DNA of 64,000 bases from Burkholderia sp. BCC1644 (GTDB lineage: Bacteria; Pseudomonadota; Gammaproteobacteria; Burkholderiales; Burkholderiaceae): positions 62,001-126,000 of the forward strand of contig NZ_CADFEI010000003.1 of the NCBI RefSeq assembly GCF_902833225.1, written 5' to 3'. Numbering within the stretch: the stretch's first letter is position 1; every line of letters begins with the position of its first letter. Below the pieces are notes generated by a model. It was given only the letters and a program-made list of their open reading frames with translations, made no database searches and was not told the DNA's origin. A program made the position numbers and the translations under genes. Of the stretch, positions 50,794 to 59,501 are shown in pieces.

Positions 50794-52169
50794 AGACGCC
50801 TTCGTTCGCCCGCCACATGCATTCGTCCGTCGACGTGCATCCGGAACTCCCGATCGCCGGCCCGCGCCGCTACCCGCACTGGCTCAATCGCGACCGCGTG
50901 CGCCTCTATGCGGCTGCCGCGCTGCTGACCGAACTGCTGTTCATCGTGATCTACGTGACCCGCGTGCTCCTGTCGCACAACGGCGCGCTTGAACCACTGT
51001 CACAGGACTTCTCGCCGATCTGGAGCGCCGCGTGGCTCGCCGCGCACGGTCACGGCGCCGACGCGTGGCATTTCCCCACGCTGTTCGCGGTCCAGAAGCT
51101 GGCCGTTCCGACGATGACGCTCACGGACGGCGCGCTGCCGTGGCTCTATCCGCCGACGATGCTGCTGCTCGTGCTGCCGCTCGGCTGGCTGCCGTACACG
51201 CTGGCGCTCGTTTTGTGGCTCGCCGTCACCTACGCGCTGTTCGCCGCGACGATCCGCGCGACCGTGCAGCGCGATGCCGCCTGGCTGTGCGCGCTCGCGT
51301 TCCCCGGCGCATTCCTTACCTTGATCGTCGGCCAGACCAGCCTCTTCACCGCGATGCTCGCCGGCGTCGGCCTGCTCGCGCTGAACCGCCGCCCCGTCGT
51401 CGCCGGCATCTGCTTCGGCTTGCTGACGATGAAGCCGCAGCTCGCGGTGCTGTTCCCGCTCGCGCTGCTGTGCGCGGGCCAGTGGCGCGCACTGGCCGCG
51501 TGGGCCGCGACGATCGCCGGCAGCGCCGCGCTTGCGACGCTCGCGTTCGGCGTCGGCCCGTGGGTCACGTTCGCGCATGTGATCGGCAACGTCTACGCGG
51601 TCGTCGGCACCGGTCAAGCCAAGCTCTCGCGCATGCCGTCCGTGTTCGCGCTCGCGACGATGGCCGGCTGGCCCGTGCTCGTCGCGCGCGGCCTGCAACT
51701 CCTGTCGGCCACGACCGCCGCGATCGCCGTCGTCTACGCATGGCGCGGCGCATGTTCCTACGCACTGCGCGCCGCGACCCTCGTATGCGCATGCCTGCTC
51801 GTCAGCCCTTACCTGTACGACTACGACCTGACCTGGTACGGGCTCGTGATCGCGTGGTACGCCCGCTATGCGTGGACCCACGGCTGGCGCCGCTTCGATC
51901 GCGAATGGCTGATGCTGCTGTGGCTGATGCCGCTCGCCGGCCTCGCGGTCATGCCGCACCTGCCGTTCCAGTTCATGCCGCTCGTCACGCTGGCGTCGCT
52001 CGCGCTGCTCGTCGGCCGGATCGCACGGGAAAGACACGACGTGCCGTCGATGCCCGACGCGCGCGACCAATCGACCGAGACCGGGTTTGCTCATCCGCTC
52101 CGGCCGCACCACCGCCCGGCGTACGGAATGCGCCGCACCAGCCGCCCGACCATCGACGCCGACCGGTGA
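50790..52169 (+). CDS. Second polytopic membrane glycosyltransferase (GT87/DUF2029-like)
   Basis: A 459-residue paralogue of the preceding protein with about ten helices. Motifs SQDFSPIWSAAWLAAHGHGADAW and LPWLYPPTMLLLVLPLGW align with the first copy. The last 40 residues form a basic, proline-rich cytoplasmic tail. Two such enzymes suggest two different linkages or acceptors. ATG at 50790 overlaps the previous stop. Confidence 0.85.
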   Translation: MKTPSFARHMHSSVDVHPELPIAGPRRYPHWLNRDRVRLYAAAALLTELLFIVIYVTRVLLSHNGALEPLSQDFSPIWSAAWLAAHGHGADAWHFPTLFAVQKLAVPTMTLTDGALPWLYPPTMLLLVLPLGWLPYTLALVLWLAVTYALFAATIRATVQRDAAWLCALAFPGAFLTLIVGQTSLFTAMLAGVGLLALNRRPVVAGICFGLLTMKPQLAVLFPLALLCAGQWRALAAWAATIAGSAALATLAFGVGPWVTFAHVIGNVYAVVGTGQAKLSRMPSVFALATMAGWPVLVARGLQLLSATTAAIAVVYAWRGACSYALRAATLVCACLLVSPYLYDYDLTWYGLVIAWYARYAWTHGWRRFDREWLMLLWLMPLAGLAVMPHLPFQFMPLVTLASLALLVGRIARERHDVPSMPDARDQSTETGFAHPLRPHHRPAYGMRRTSRPTIDADR

Positions 52170-52192
52170 CGCGACATTACAAGGGAGTCATC

Positions 52193-53236
52193 ATGCGGGA
52201 ACCACTCTATACACCGCTCGTTTCGCTGGTCGTGCCGTTCTATAACGAAGGCGAGGCCGTCGAGCGCTTCTTCGACGTCGTCATTCCGTTGCTGACGGCC
52301 ATCGACGCGATCCGCTTCGAGATCGTCTGCGTGAACGACGGCAGCCGCGACGACACGCTCGAGCGCCTGGTGCGGATCAGCGCCACCGAGCGGCGCGTGC
52401 GCGTGATCGACCTCACCCGCAACTTCGGCAAGGAAGCGGCGTTGACGGCCGGCCTCGACGAAGCCAGCGGCGACGCGGTGATTCCGCTCGACGCCGACCT
52501 GCAGGACCCGCCCAGCCTGATCCCCGTGATGATCGAACACTGGCGCGACGGCGCGGAAGTCGTCGCCGCGAAACGCAGCAACCGCGCGTGCGATTCGTTC
52601 GCGAAGCGTACCGCCGCCGCGATCTACTACCGCGTACACAACATGCTGTCGGACGTGAAGCTGCCGGAGAACGTCGGCGATTTCCGGCTGATGGACCGCA
52701 AGGTCGTGAATGCGCTGCGCAGCCTGCCCGAGCGGCACCGCTTCATGAAGGGGCTGTTCGCGTGGGTCGGCTACAAGACCGTGATCGTCGAATACCAGCG
52801 CGACCCGCGCAGCGCCGGGCACTCGAAGTTCTCGGGCTGGAAGCTGTGGAATTTCGCGCTGGAAGGCATCACCAGCTTCAGCACCGTGCCGCTGCGCAGC
52901 TGGACCTACATCGGCGTCGGCATCGCCGCGCTCGCGTTCCTGTACGGCAGCTTCATCATCTTCCGCACGCTGCTGTTCGGCAATCCGGTGCTCGGCTACG
53001 CGTCGCTGATCTCGGTCACGCTGTTCATCGGCGGCATCGAGCTGATCGGGATCGGTGTCGTCGGCGAATACGTCGGGCGCATCTACGACGAGTCGAAGCA
53101 ACGGCCCGTCTACCTGATCCGCCGCCGCTACCAGGCGCACGGCAAGGTGATCGAGCTCCCGGTTGCGCGTGACGCGCGCCGCCTGGCCGCCCGCCGCCGC
53201 GCGCAGCCGACCCGCGCACGGATCGGCACCCGCTGA
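52193..53236 (+). CDS. Polyprenyl-phosphate glycosyltransferase, GtrB/DPM1 type (GT2)
   Basis: A 347-residue protein. A GT2 domain begins VSLVVPFYNEGEAVERFF, with VNDGSRDDT and the metal-binding DADLQDP (D-x-D). Two C-terminal helices (IGVGIAALAFLYGSFIIF, LISVTLFIGGIELIGIGVVGEYVGRIYDE) are typical of GtrB-like enzymes that load a sugar onto undecaprenyl phosphate. AAGGGAG lies upstream of the ATG. It supplies the lipid-linked sugar for the two GT87 proteins. Confidence 0.92.
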   Translation: MREPLYTPLVSLVVPFYNEGEAVERFFDVVIPLLTAIDAIRFEIVCVNDGSRDDTLERLVRISATERRVRVIDLTRNFGKEAALTAGLDEASGDAVIPLDADLQDPPSLIPVMIEHWRDGAEVVAAKRSNRACDSFAKRTAAAIYYRVHNMLSDVKLPENVGDFRLMDRKVVNALRSLPERHRFMKGLFAWVGYKTVIVEYQRDPRSAGHSKFSGWKLWNFALEGITSFSTVPLRSWTYIGVGIAALAFLYGSFIIFRTLLFGNPVLGYASLISVTLFIGGIELIGIGVVGEYVGRIYDESKQRPVYLIRRRYQAHGKVIELPVARDARRLAARRRAQPTRARIGTR

Positions 53237-53251
53237 CGCACGCGAGCCGCC

Positions 53252-53635
53252 ATGATCGACCTGCTTTACGCCGAACGCACGCGGCTCGTGCGCTTCGGCG
53301 TGTCCGGACTCTGCTCGACCGCGATCCACACGCTGGTCGCCACGGCCATGTTCGCGCTGTTCGATGCAACGCTGGTGACCGCGAACGCGGTCGCCTTCCT
53401 GTGCGCCACGGCGTTCTCGTATCTCGCGAATACGCTGTGGAGCTTCTCGTCGACGGTGCGCGCGCGCAATGTGATGCGCTTTCTCGCGGTCACGCTGGCC
53501 GGCTTCGTCGAGACCATGCTGCTCGCGCGCGGTGCCGAAGCGCTCGACCTGTCGCGCGGGATGAGCATCGTCGCGATCGCGCTGCTGATCCCGCCGACGA
53601 CGTTCGTGCTGCACCGGATGTGGACGTACCGGTAA
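53252..53635 (+). CDS. GtrA-family polyprenyl-phosphate-sugar flippase
   Basis: A 127-residue membrane protein with four helices, typical of GtrA. Segment RFGVSGLCSTAIHTLVATAMF and a C-terminal HRMWTYR are characteristic. It probably flips the lipid-linked sugar made by the upstream GtrB-like protein to the periplasmic side. It starts 15 bp after that gene. Confidence 0.9.
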   Translation: MIDLLYAERTRLVRFGVSGLCSTAIHTLVATAMFALFDATLVTANAVAFLCATAFSYLANTLWSFSSTVRARNVMRFLAVTLAGFVETMLLARGAEALDLSRGMSIVAIALLIPPTTFVLHRMWTYR

Positions 53636-53937
53636 GCGGCGCCCCCGCCTTTCATCCTCCCCGCAGATAATCGGCCAATCGATTAACAGATTCAATGTCG
53701 CTGTATTTAAGTAGCGGATCGAATCGATTGATTCCGATTTTAAAATTACCGCCAGGAATAATATTAACGACCTGTTTACATTTACAGCTTCCACAATTAA
53801 TCAAACGGGATAATCTGCATTCGCCGTCGCCTCAGCACCTGCCTGATTCGACGAAAGTCCTTGCAGCACAAGGCGATGGCGGCCGCACGAAGCAATTCGC
53901 GCAACGATAAGTCCCATTACTTCAAACGGGAGCTTCC
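53636..53937. promoter_or_regulatory. AT-rich upstream region of aidA
   Basis: A 302-bp gap much lower in GC than its neighbours. It contains a lux-box-like palindrome at 53772-53787. No coding sequence has a recognised domain. Confidence 0.5.
53772..53787. promoter_or_regulatory. Lux-box-like palindrome upstream of aidA
   Basis: CTGTTTACATTTACAG has the CTGT-N8-ACAG symmetry of LuxR-family boxes and lies about 150 bp before the aidA start. In Burkholderia, aidA is known to depend on acyl-homoserine-lactone regulators of the Cep type. The site itself is a candidate by pattern only. Confidence 0.5.
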
Positions 53938-54441
53938 ATGTCACGCGTTACCGATGTGCTCGTTTCGTTCGATACCGAAACCATTCTCAAAAAATATCCG
54001 AATCCCAGCAAGAACCCGGCCGCGCCGACGCTGATCGACTGGCGCTATGTTTATATGGTGACCAACCAGGACAACGTCATCTCCGGGCAGGCGGGCGGCG
54101 AGCTCGATCTGAAGGCGCAGGTCGGCGACCTGATCCGCTGGCGTGAAACGAGCCTGTCGCTGGGCTTCGAGAACCAGGTGGTGTTCTACAAGTTCATCGG
54201 CAACGTCGGCAACGACCTGATCTCGACGCCCACGCCGCGGGTCGCGGAAGCGTCGATCCCGGTGCCGAACACCAGCAAGCCGGAAGTGCCGACGTGCCAG
54301 AAGGTCGCGAACTACTACTGGTCGTCGGAATGCCTGAAGGTCGGCCGCGTGACCTACCACTTCCAGTTCCAGATCATCGATCGCAACTGCCAGAGCCAGG
54401 GCTGCTTCTCGTGGGATCCGTTCATCTCGATCCATAACTGA
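53938..54441 (+). CDS. aidA: AidA (PixA/AidA inclusion-body family protein)
   Basis: A 167-residue protein of the AidA/PixA family: VTDVLVSFDTETILKKYPNPSKNP, LIDWRYVYMVTNQDNVISGQAGGELDL, and the closing FQIIDRNCQSQGCFSWDP. Known family members are quorum-sensing-controlled, abundant proteins linked to virulence in slow-killing models of Burkholderia; molecular function is unknown. GGGAG lies 6 nt before the ATG. It is followed after 65 bp by a gene with a related N-terminal domain fused to a lectin. Confidence 0.93.
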   Translation: MSRVTDVLVSFDTETILKKYPNPSKNPAAPTLIDWRYVYMVTNQDNVISGQAGGELDLKAQVGDLIRWRETSLSLGFENQVVFYKFIGNVGNDLISTPTPRVAEASIPVPNTSKPEVPTCQKVANYYWSSECLKVGRVTYHFQFQIIDRNCQSQGCFSWDPFISIHN

Positions 54442-54506
54442 TTGCGGCCGGCGGGCGGCCGTGCGACGGCCGCCCGTACCGCTCCCTTGTTGCGGAGGAG
54501 ATGCTC

Positions 54507-55397
54507 ATGTCTGGTCTTCGTTGCGATGTGCTCGCAGTCGTCGACGCCGTCACGCTGCTGTCGACCTACCCCGATGCAAGCCGGAACGCCGACGCGCCGA
54601 CCGTGATCGACGGCCGGCACATCTATGTGCTGAGCCCCGGCGATGCCGGGCAGGTCGGCCACAACGACAACCGGCTGTTTGCCGGCCTGTCGCCGGGCGA
54701 CCAGCTTCATCTGCGCGAAACCGCGCTGGCGCTGCGCGCCGAGGTGAGCGTGCTGTTCGTCCGGTTCGGATTGAAAGACGCCGGCATCGTCGCGCCGATC
54801 GAAGCGGAAATCCGCGATGCGGCCACGCCGGTGCCCGATGGCGACGACCTGCTTCAACCGTCGTGCCGGCCGATGAAAGACCATTTCTGGCGCAGCGAGG
54901 TGCTCGCCGCCGGCACCACCACCTGCACGGCCGATTTCGCGGTGCTCGACCGCGACGGCGCCGTGTCGGGTTACTTTCGCTGGGAAACGACGATCGAGAT
55001 CGCGGGCAGCCAGCCGGACAAGAAGCAGCCCGGTTTCAAGCCGTCGTCCGACCGCAACGGCAACTTCACGCTGCCGCCGAACACCGATTTCAAGGCGACC
55101 TTCTACGCGAACGCCGCCGACCGGCAGGACCTGAAGCTGTTCATCGACGACGCGCCGGAACCGGCCGCGTCGTTCGCCGGCAACGGCAACGACGGCGTCA
55201 GGCAGTTCACGCTGAACTCGCGGGGCGGCAAGATCCGGATCGACGCGTCGGCCAACGGCAGGCCATCCGCGACCGATGCGCGGCTCGCGCCGCTGTCCGC
55301 AGGCGATACGGTCTGGCTCGGCTGGCTCGGTGCGGAAGACGGCGCCGACCGCGACTACAACGACGGAATCGTGATCCTGCAGTGGCCGATCACGTGA
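54507..55397 (+). CDS. AidA-like domain fused to LecB/PA-IIL-type calcium-dependent lectin
   Basis: A 296-residue protein. Residues 1 to about 165 are an AidA/PixA domain related to the gene before it. The last 115 or so residues form a PA-IIL-like lectin: FTLPPNTDFKATFYAN (N202 matches LecB N21), NGRPS, and EDGADRDYND, where E277, D281, D283, N285 and D286 match the LecB calcium ligands E95, D99, D101, N103 and D104. The specificity triad is A203-A204-D205 (LecB S-S-G). The C-terminal residue is threonine in place of the glycine whose carboxylate helps bind calcium in LecB. It resembles the Burkholderia BC2L lectins. GGAGGAG lies 6 nt before the ATG at 54507. Confidence 0.9.
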   Translation: MSGLRCDVLAVVDAVTLLSTYPDASRNADAPTVIDGRHIYVLSPGDAGQVGHNDNRLFAGLSPGDQLHLRETALALRAEVSVLFVRFGLKDAGIVAPIEAEIRDAATPVPDGDDLLQPSCRPMKDHFWRSEVLAAGTTTCTADFAVLDRDGAVSGYFRWETTIEIAGSQPDKKQPGFKPSSDRNGNFTLPPNTDFKATFYANAADRQDLKLFIDDAPEPAASFAGNGNDGVRQFTLNSRGGKIRIDASANGRPSATDARLAPLSAGDTVWLGWLGAEDGADRDYNDGIVILQWPIT

Positions 55398-55399
55398 GC

Positions 55400-55417
55400 G
55401 GCGCCGCACGCGGCGCT
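55400..55417. terminator. Hairpin between convergent lectin and binding-protein genes
   Basis: GCGCCGC (55401-55407) pairs with GCGGCGC (55410-55416) directly after the lectin stop. The loop is only 2 nt and there is no U-run, so terminator function is tentative. Confidence 0.3.
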
Positions 55418-56355
55418 CAGGTGCGCGGCAGCCCCGGCGGATTGGTCTGCGACTGGTCGATCGCTTCGGCATCGAGGCTCCAGCGTCCGAGCACCTTCCG
55501 GTAGCTGCCGTTCGCGATCAGCGCATTGATCGCGAGCGTCAGCGGCTCGGCGAGGCCGCTGCCCTTGCGCGTCGTGATCGCGATGTCCGCGGTGCGCGGC
55601 CAGCCGCCGCTCACGGTGCCGATCAGCTTCGCATCGCCGCGCAGCGACGCCTGGTACGCGAGCATCGAATTCACGCTGAAGATCGTGTCGACGCGGCCCG
55701 ACTGCAGCGCGACCCAGCGCTCCGCCGCATCCGGGTAATACTGGATCTCGACCGGCGCGAGACCGCGTGCGACGTTCTGCCGGTTCCATTCGAGCAGGAT
55801 CTTTTCCTGGTTCGTGCCCGAATCGGTCACGACGCGCAGCCCGGCGACATCCTTCGGCTCGCGGATCGCGGCAAGCTTGCTGCCGTTCTTCACGTAGAAG
55901 CCGACCTGATCCTTCCGGTAGGTCGAGAAGTCGAACTTCTCCTTGCGCTGCTCGGTGACCGTCACGTTCGAGATCACCGCATCGACCTTGCCCGACTGCA
56001 GCGCGAGCGGCCAGTCGGCCCACGCGAGCGGTACGATCTTCAGCTTGCGGCCGACGCTGTCTGCGATCAGCTGCGCGAGATCGGGATCGAAGCCGACGAC
56101 GGTCCGCGCATCCGTCGCATACGTGCTGAGCGGCGGCAGGTTCGGTGCGATGCCGATCGTCAGCGTGTTCGCTTCGGCGAACTTGAAGCCGCCCGGCACC
56201 GCCTGTTCCACCGCCGGGTTCACGGCGCCGCGCTGCCGGCCCGGCTGCTCGGGGCTCAGGTCGAACGTCGCGGCCTGCGCGGCGACGCTGCCGCTGATCA
56301 CAATTGCAGCCAGCACGCGAGCGACGCGTGCAACGGGAAAAGTCGTTCTTCTCAT
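55417..56355 (-). CDS. Solute-binding protein, family 3 (orphan)
   Basis: A 312-residue periplasmic protein. A signal peptide ends near AAQAAT. Family 3 features are LTIGIAPNLPPLSTYATDARTVVGFDPDLAQLI, LQSGKVDAVISNVTVTEQRKEKFDFS and a closing LGRWSLDAEAI. No permease or ATPase gene is adjacent, so it uses a transporter encoded elsewhere or serves as a sensor. It follows the Fe/2OG oxygenase gene by 91 bp on the same strand. Confidence 0.88.
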   Translation of the reverse strand: MRRTTFPVARVARVLAAIVISGSVAAQAATFDLSPEQPGRQRGAVNPAVEQAVPGGFKFAEANTLTIGIAPNLPPLSTYATDARTVVGFDPDLAQLIADSVGRKLKIVPLAWADWPLALQSGKVDAVISNVTVTEQRKEKFDFSTYRKDQVGFYVKNGSKLAAIREPKDVAGLRVVTDSGTNQEKILLEWNRQNVARGLAPVEIQYYPDAAERWVALQSGRVDTIFSVNSMLAYQASLRGDAKLIGTVSGGWPRTADIAITTRKGSGLAEPLTLAINALIANGSYRKVLGRWSLDAEAIDQSQTNPPGLPRT

Positions 56356-56446
56356 GTCTTGTGCAATCCTTTGTTATTCGATGATGCGTCGGGTAACCGC
56401 GAGTGGGGCGGGCGATGTGTTGCGCATCGCCGCCCCGCCCGGTCTC

Positions 56447-57568
56447 TCACGCGGGCGTCGCCTCGAGTTCGGCCGCGGCCGTGCGCTGCGGCGCCGGTTG
56501 CGCGACGCGCGATGGCTGCCTCGCCTGCGGCGACTCGCCCGCGTACAGCGCCTTCGGATCGAACACGCGCGCCTGCAGCGGCGTGAACGAGCGGAAATTC
56601 CACAGGCTGCGCGCGACGAATACGCGCTGCACCCAGCGGAACGCGCGATCGTTCTCGTCGTATTGCGGATCGAAGCGGTCGCGCGAATGCAGCGTGAAAT
56701 GGTTGTTGATCAGCACCAGCTTGCCCGGCGACACCTGGACGCCGAACGACACTTCCCGCACCGCGCGGTACAGGTTGGCCAGCGCCTCCTGGGCGCGCGT
56801 GTTGACGGCCAGCACCATGTCCGGATAGAACGCGACCGTCACGCGCGGCGCGTCGAGCGGCCCCGACAGCACGGCGCTCAGGTCGGTGTTGTCGCGCGGC
56901 GTCGGCGCGGCGCCGCGCCACCGGTACGGCACGCGGATGATGTAGTGCTCGCCGTACAGCTGCGCGATGTCGTCCGGCGACAGCAGCGCCAGCGCACGGC
57001 GCGCATCGGCGAGCCGTGTGTACGGACCGCCGCCGGCTTCGCTGCGCACGCCGAGCAGCAGCAACGCGAACGGCGACGTATCGCCTTCCGGCATGTGCGC
57101 CTGCGCGGCGTTCTCGATATGGAAATCGAGTTCGACCTCGGAGCCGAGGCCCGTGTACTCGCGCGCGGTCGTCTTGTGCGGCGTCAGGTTGTTCACGAGT
57201 TCGCGGCCTTCGTGCGCGATCGAATACGGTTCGCCGGCCAGCGTGCTCAGCGCGACCAGCACGTTCTCGCTCAGCACGCCGGCCTTGAACGAGCGGCCGG
57301 TTTCCTCGAACCGCGGGCTGCCCTTCACGTCGTCGTCGATCGGCAGGTTGTCGATCTCGATCGAACCGTGTGCGTCCGCGGTCGGCGCCTTGGCGCGGTC
57401 GAACGCGTCGACGATGCGGTCGGGAAACGCGTTGTACGCGAGCTTGCGCACCGCACTGATGTAACCGGCGCCGCCGGCCGGGTCGTAGGCCAGCGCGCCG
57501 AGCGTCTTGCGGATATGAGCGGACTCCACTGCCGTCAGGGCGATGCGTTCATCTGCGAGATAGGTCAT
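56447..57568 (-). CDS. Fe(II)/2-oxoglutarate-dependent oxygenase, clavaminate-synthase-like
   Basis: A 373-residue oxygenase of the CAS-like branch, which contains amino-acid hydroxylases such as VioC and AsnO. The metal triad can be placed as H150-x-E152 (ELDFHIEN) and H294 (NNHFTLHSRDRF), and an arginine downstream (R311 or R315, AFRWVQR) would bind the 2-oxoglutarate carboxylate. Length is normal. The start at 57568 follows AGAGACC. It probably hydroxylates a free or bound amino acid. The ATP-grasp ligases and exporter on the divergent strand make a modified peptide or amino acid a plausible product. Confidence 0.88.
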   Translation of the reverse strand: MTYLADERIALTAVESAHIRKTLGALAYDPAGGAGYISAVRKLAYNAFPDRIVDAFDRAKAPTADAHGSIEIDNLPIDDDVKGSPRFEETGRSFKAGVLSENVLVALSTLAGEPYSIAHEGRELVNNLTPHKTTAREYTGLGSEVELDFHIENAAQAHMPEGDTSPFALLLLGVRSEAGGGPYTRLADARRALALLSPDDIAQLYGEHYIIRVPYRWRGAAPTPRDNTDLSAVLSGPLDAPRVTVAFYPDMVLAVNTRAQEALANLYRAVREVSFGVQVSPGKLVLINNHFTLHSRDRFDPQYDENDRAFRWVQRVFVARSLWNFRSFTPLQARVFDPKALYAGESPQARQPSRVAQPAPQRTAAAELEATPA

Positions 57569-58015
57569 AGGTCTCTCGTATAAAGATTCTGGGTCGAAGA
57601 GCGGTAGGGCACCACCGCCGCGCTCAGCCGTCCTCGGTGCGAAGCGCTCGACAAGACTAGGAGACCGTCATTGCATTGCGAAATGATATTAATTCGATTG
57701 CAAACAAAAATTATCGATATAAGTTCAGCAACGCAGCCGCGGCAGGCCGCATCGATCACGCCGGCCTTTAACACGAATACTTGTTAAAAAATCGCTGGTT
57801 ATTATTTGTATTCGCTAGCGAGTCGATGCTAGTTTTCTGTCGGATCCGACGATGCGGCCGGCGCCCGACGCGCAGCCGCCTCCCTTCATCCGCCACACGG
57901 AAACCCGCCAGATGAATCGATGCCGCCTGCCGCGCTGCTGCTTCTTCGACGACGCCGGATACGACGCGCCGTTGCCGGTGTGCCGCCCCGCCAGCCAACC
58001 TGCCCGGGAGCCGCA
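57569..58015. promoter_or_regulatory. Divergent promoter region of the oxygenase and MFS/ATP-grasp operons
   Basis: 447 bp between divergent starts; 57660-57830 is clearly AT-rich. A 10-bp palindrome, TCGCTAGCGA, lies at 57812-57821. A loosely symmetric ATTGCGAA...TTCGATTGCAA pair lies near 57671-57702. These could be regulator sites for coordinated expression. No gene is seen. Confidence 0.45.
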
Positions 58016-59449
58016 ATGAGCGACCGTGCTCCGGCGCTCGACAGCGCACTGGCCGCCGCCGCGCCGGCACCCCGTACGTCGCTGCGGGCGATCTTCCCGA
58101 CCGTCGCGGCGGCGAGCCTCGGCTTCGCGATCGTCCAGCTCGACGTAACCGTCGTCAACGTCGCGATTCCGAGCCTCGGCCATTCCTTCGGATCGAGCGT
58201 TCACGGGCTGCAATGGATCGTCGATGCGTACACGCTGTCGTTCGCCGCGCTGCTGCTGACGTCCGGCACGCTGGCCGACCGCTTCGGCAGCCGCCGGCTG
58301 TTCGCGTACGGTCTCGCACTGTTCCTGCTTGCGTCGCTCGGCTGCGCACTCGCGCCTTCGCTCGTCGCGCTGATCGCCGCGCGGGTCGCACAGGGCGTCG
58401 GCGCCGCGATGATCCTGCCCACCTCTCTCGCGCTCATCACGCATGCGTGTGCGAACGACTCCGCCGCGCGCGTGAAAGCCGTCGCGTGGTGGAGCGCGAC
58501 CGGCGGCGCAATCAGCGCGGCCGGGCCGACGCTCGGCGGCCTGCTGATCGATTCGCTCGGCTGGCGCGCGATCTTTTTCATCAACCTGCCGATCTGCGCA
58601 ATCGGGCTGTGGCTCACGCTGCGCCACGTGCAGGATTCGGCCGCCGCGCGCACGCGGCTGTTCGATCCGGCCGGCCAGATCGTCGCGGTGCTGGCACTCG
58701 GGCTCCTGACCGGCGGGATCATCCGGGCCGGCGCACAGGGCGTCGGCGATCCGTATGCCGCCGGCGCGCTGATCGCATCGGCCGTGCTCGGCGCGTTGTT
58801 CGTCGCGATCGAACGGCGCGTGGCCGCGCCGATGCTGCAGCTGGCGTTCTTCCGGATCGCGCGTGTGCCGGGCGTGCTGGCGATCGGCGCGGTCACGAAC
58901 GCCGCGTTCTACGGGCTGATCTTCTCGCTCAGCCTCTATTTCCAGAACGCGCGCGGCTTCACGGCGACCGAATCGGGGCTGGCGCTCGCGCCGCTCACGA
59001 TCATCATGCTCGCCAACATCGCGAGTGCACGACTCGCCGTCAGGTACGGGTTCCGCGCGACCGTCATCATCGGCCTCGCCGTGTCGCTCGCGGGCTACGC
59101 GTGGTTATGGCACACGCTCGCCGCGCACACGCCATACGTCCTGCTGGCGCCGGGGCTTGCGGCGATGGCGATCGGCGGCGGCATCGCGATTCCCGCGCTG
59201 ACGTCGACGATGCTCGGCAGCGTCGAGGCCGGCCGCTCGGGCACCGCGTCCGCGATCCTCAATACCGCGCGCCAGGTGGGCGCCGCGATCGGCGTCGCAG
59301 CACTCGGCGCGCTGGTCGCGGGCCAGGGCGCGGCGATCGTGGCCGGCGCGGCGCACGCGTTCGCCGTCGCGGCCGTGCTCGTCGCCGTCTGCATCGTGGT
59401 GGCCGTGCGCTGGCCCGGCGACGCACCCGACACCGGCGTGCGGCCCTGA
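58016..59449 (+). CDS. MFS exporter, DHA2/EmrB-QacA type
   Basis: A 477-residue transporter with about 14 predicted helices. Motif QLDVTVVNVAIPSLGHSFG, the GTLADRFGSRRLF antiporter loop and SATGGAISAAGPTLGGLLIDSLGWRAIFFINLPI motif C are all of the DHA2 drug-efflux class. GGGAG lies upstream of the ATG at 58016. It precedes an ATP-grasp gene by 52 bp, so it likely exports the product of the cluster or confers self-resistance. Confidence 0.92.
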   Translation: MSDRAPALDSALAAAAPAPRTSLRAIFPTVAAASLGFAIVQLDVTVVNVAIPSLGHSFGSSVHGLQWIVDAYTLSFAALLLTSGTLADRFGSRRLFAYGLALFLLASLGCALAPSLVALIAARVAQGVGAAMILPTSLALITHACANDSAARVKAVAWWSATGGAISAAGPTLGGLLIDSLGWRAIFFINLPICAIGLWLTLRHVQDSAAARTRLFDPAGQIVAVLALGLLTGGIIRAGAQGVGDPYAAGALIASAVLGALFVAIERRVAAPMLQLAFFRIARVPGVLAIGAVTNAAFYGLIFSLSLYFQNARGFTATESGLALAPLTIIMLANIASARLAVRYGFRATVIIGLAVSLAGYAWLWHTLAAHTPYVLLAPGLAAMAIGGGIAIPALTSTMLGSVEAGRSGTASAILNTARQVGAAIGVAALGALVAGQGAAIVAGAAHAFAVAAVLVAVCIVVAVRWPGDAPDTGVRP

Positions 59450-59501
59450 GCCGCTTCCGGCCGACACCCTTCAACCGATCCCCCAGCCGAGCGAGGAATC
59501 C

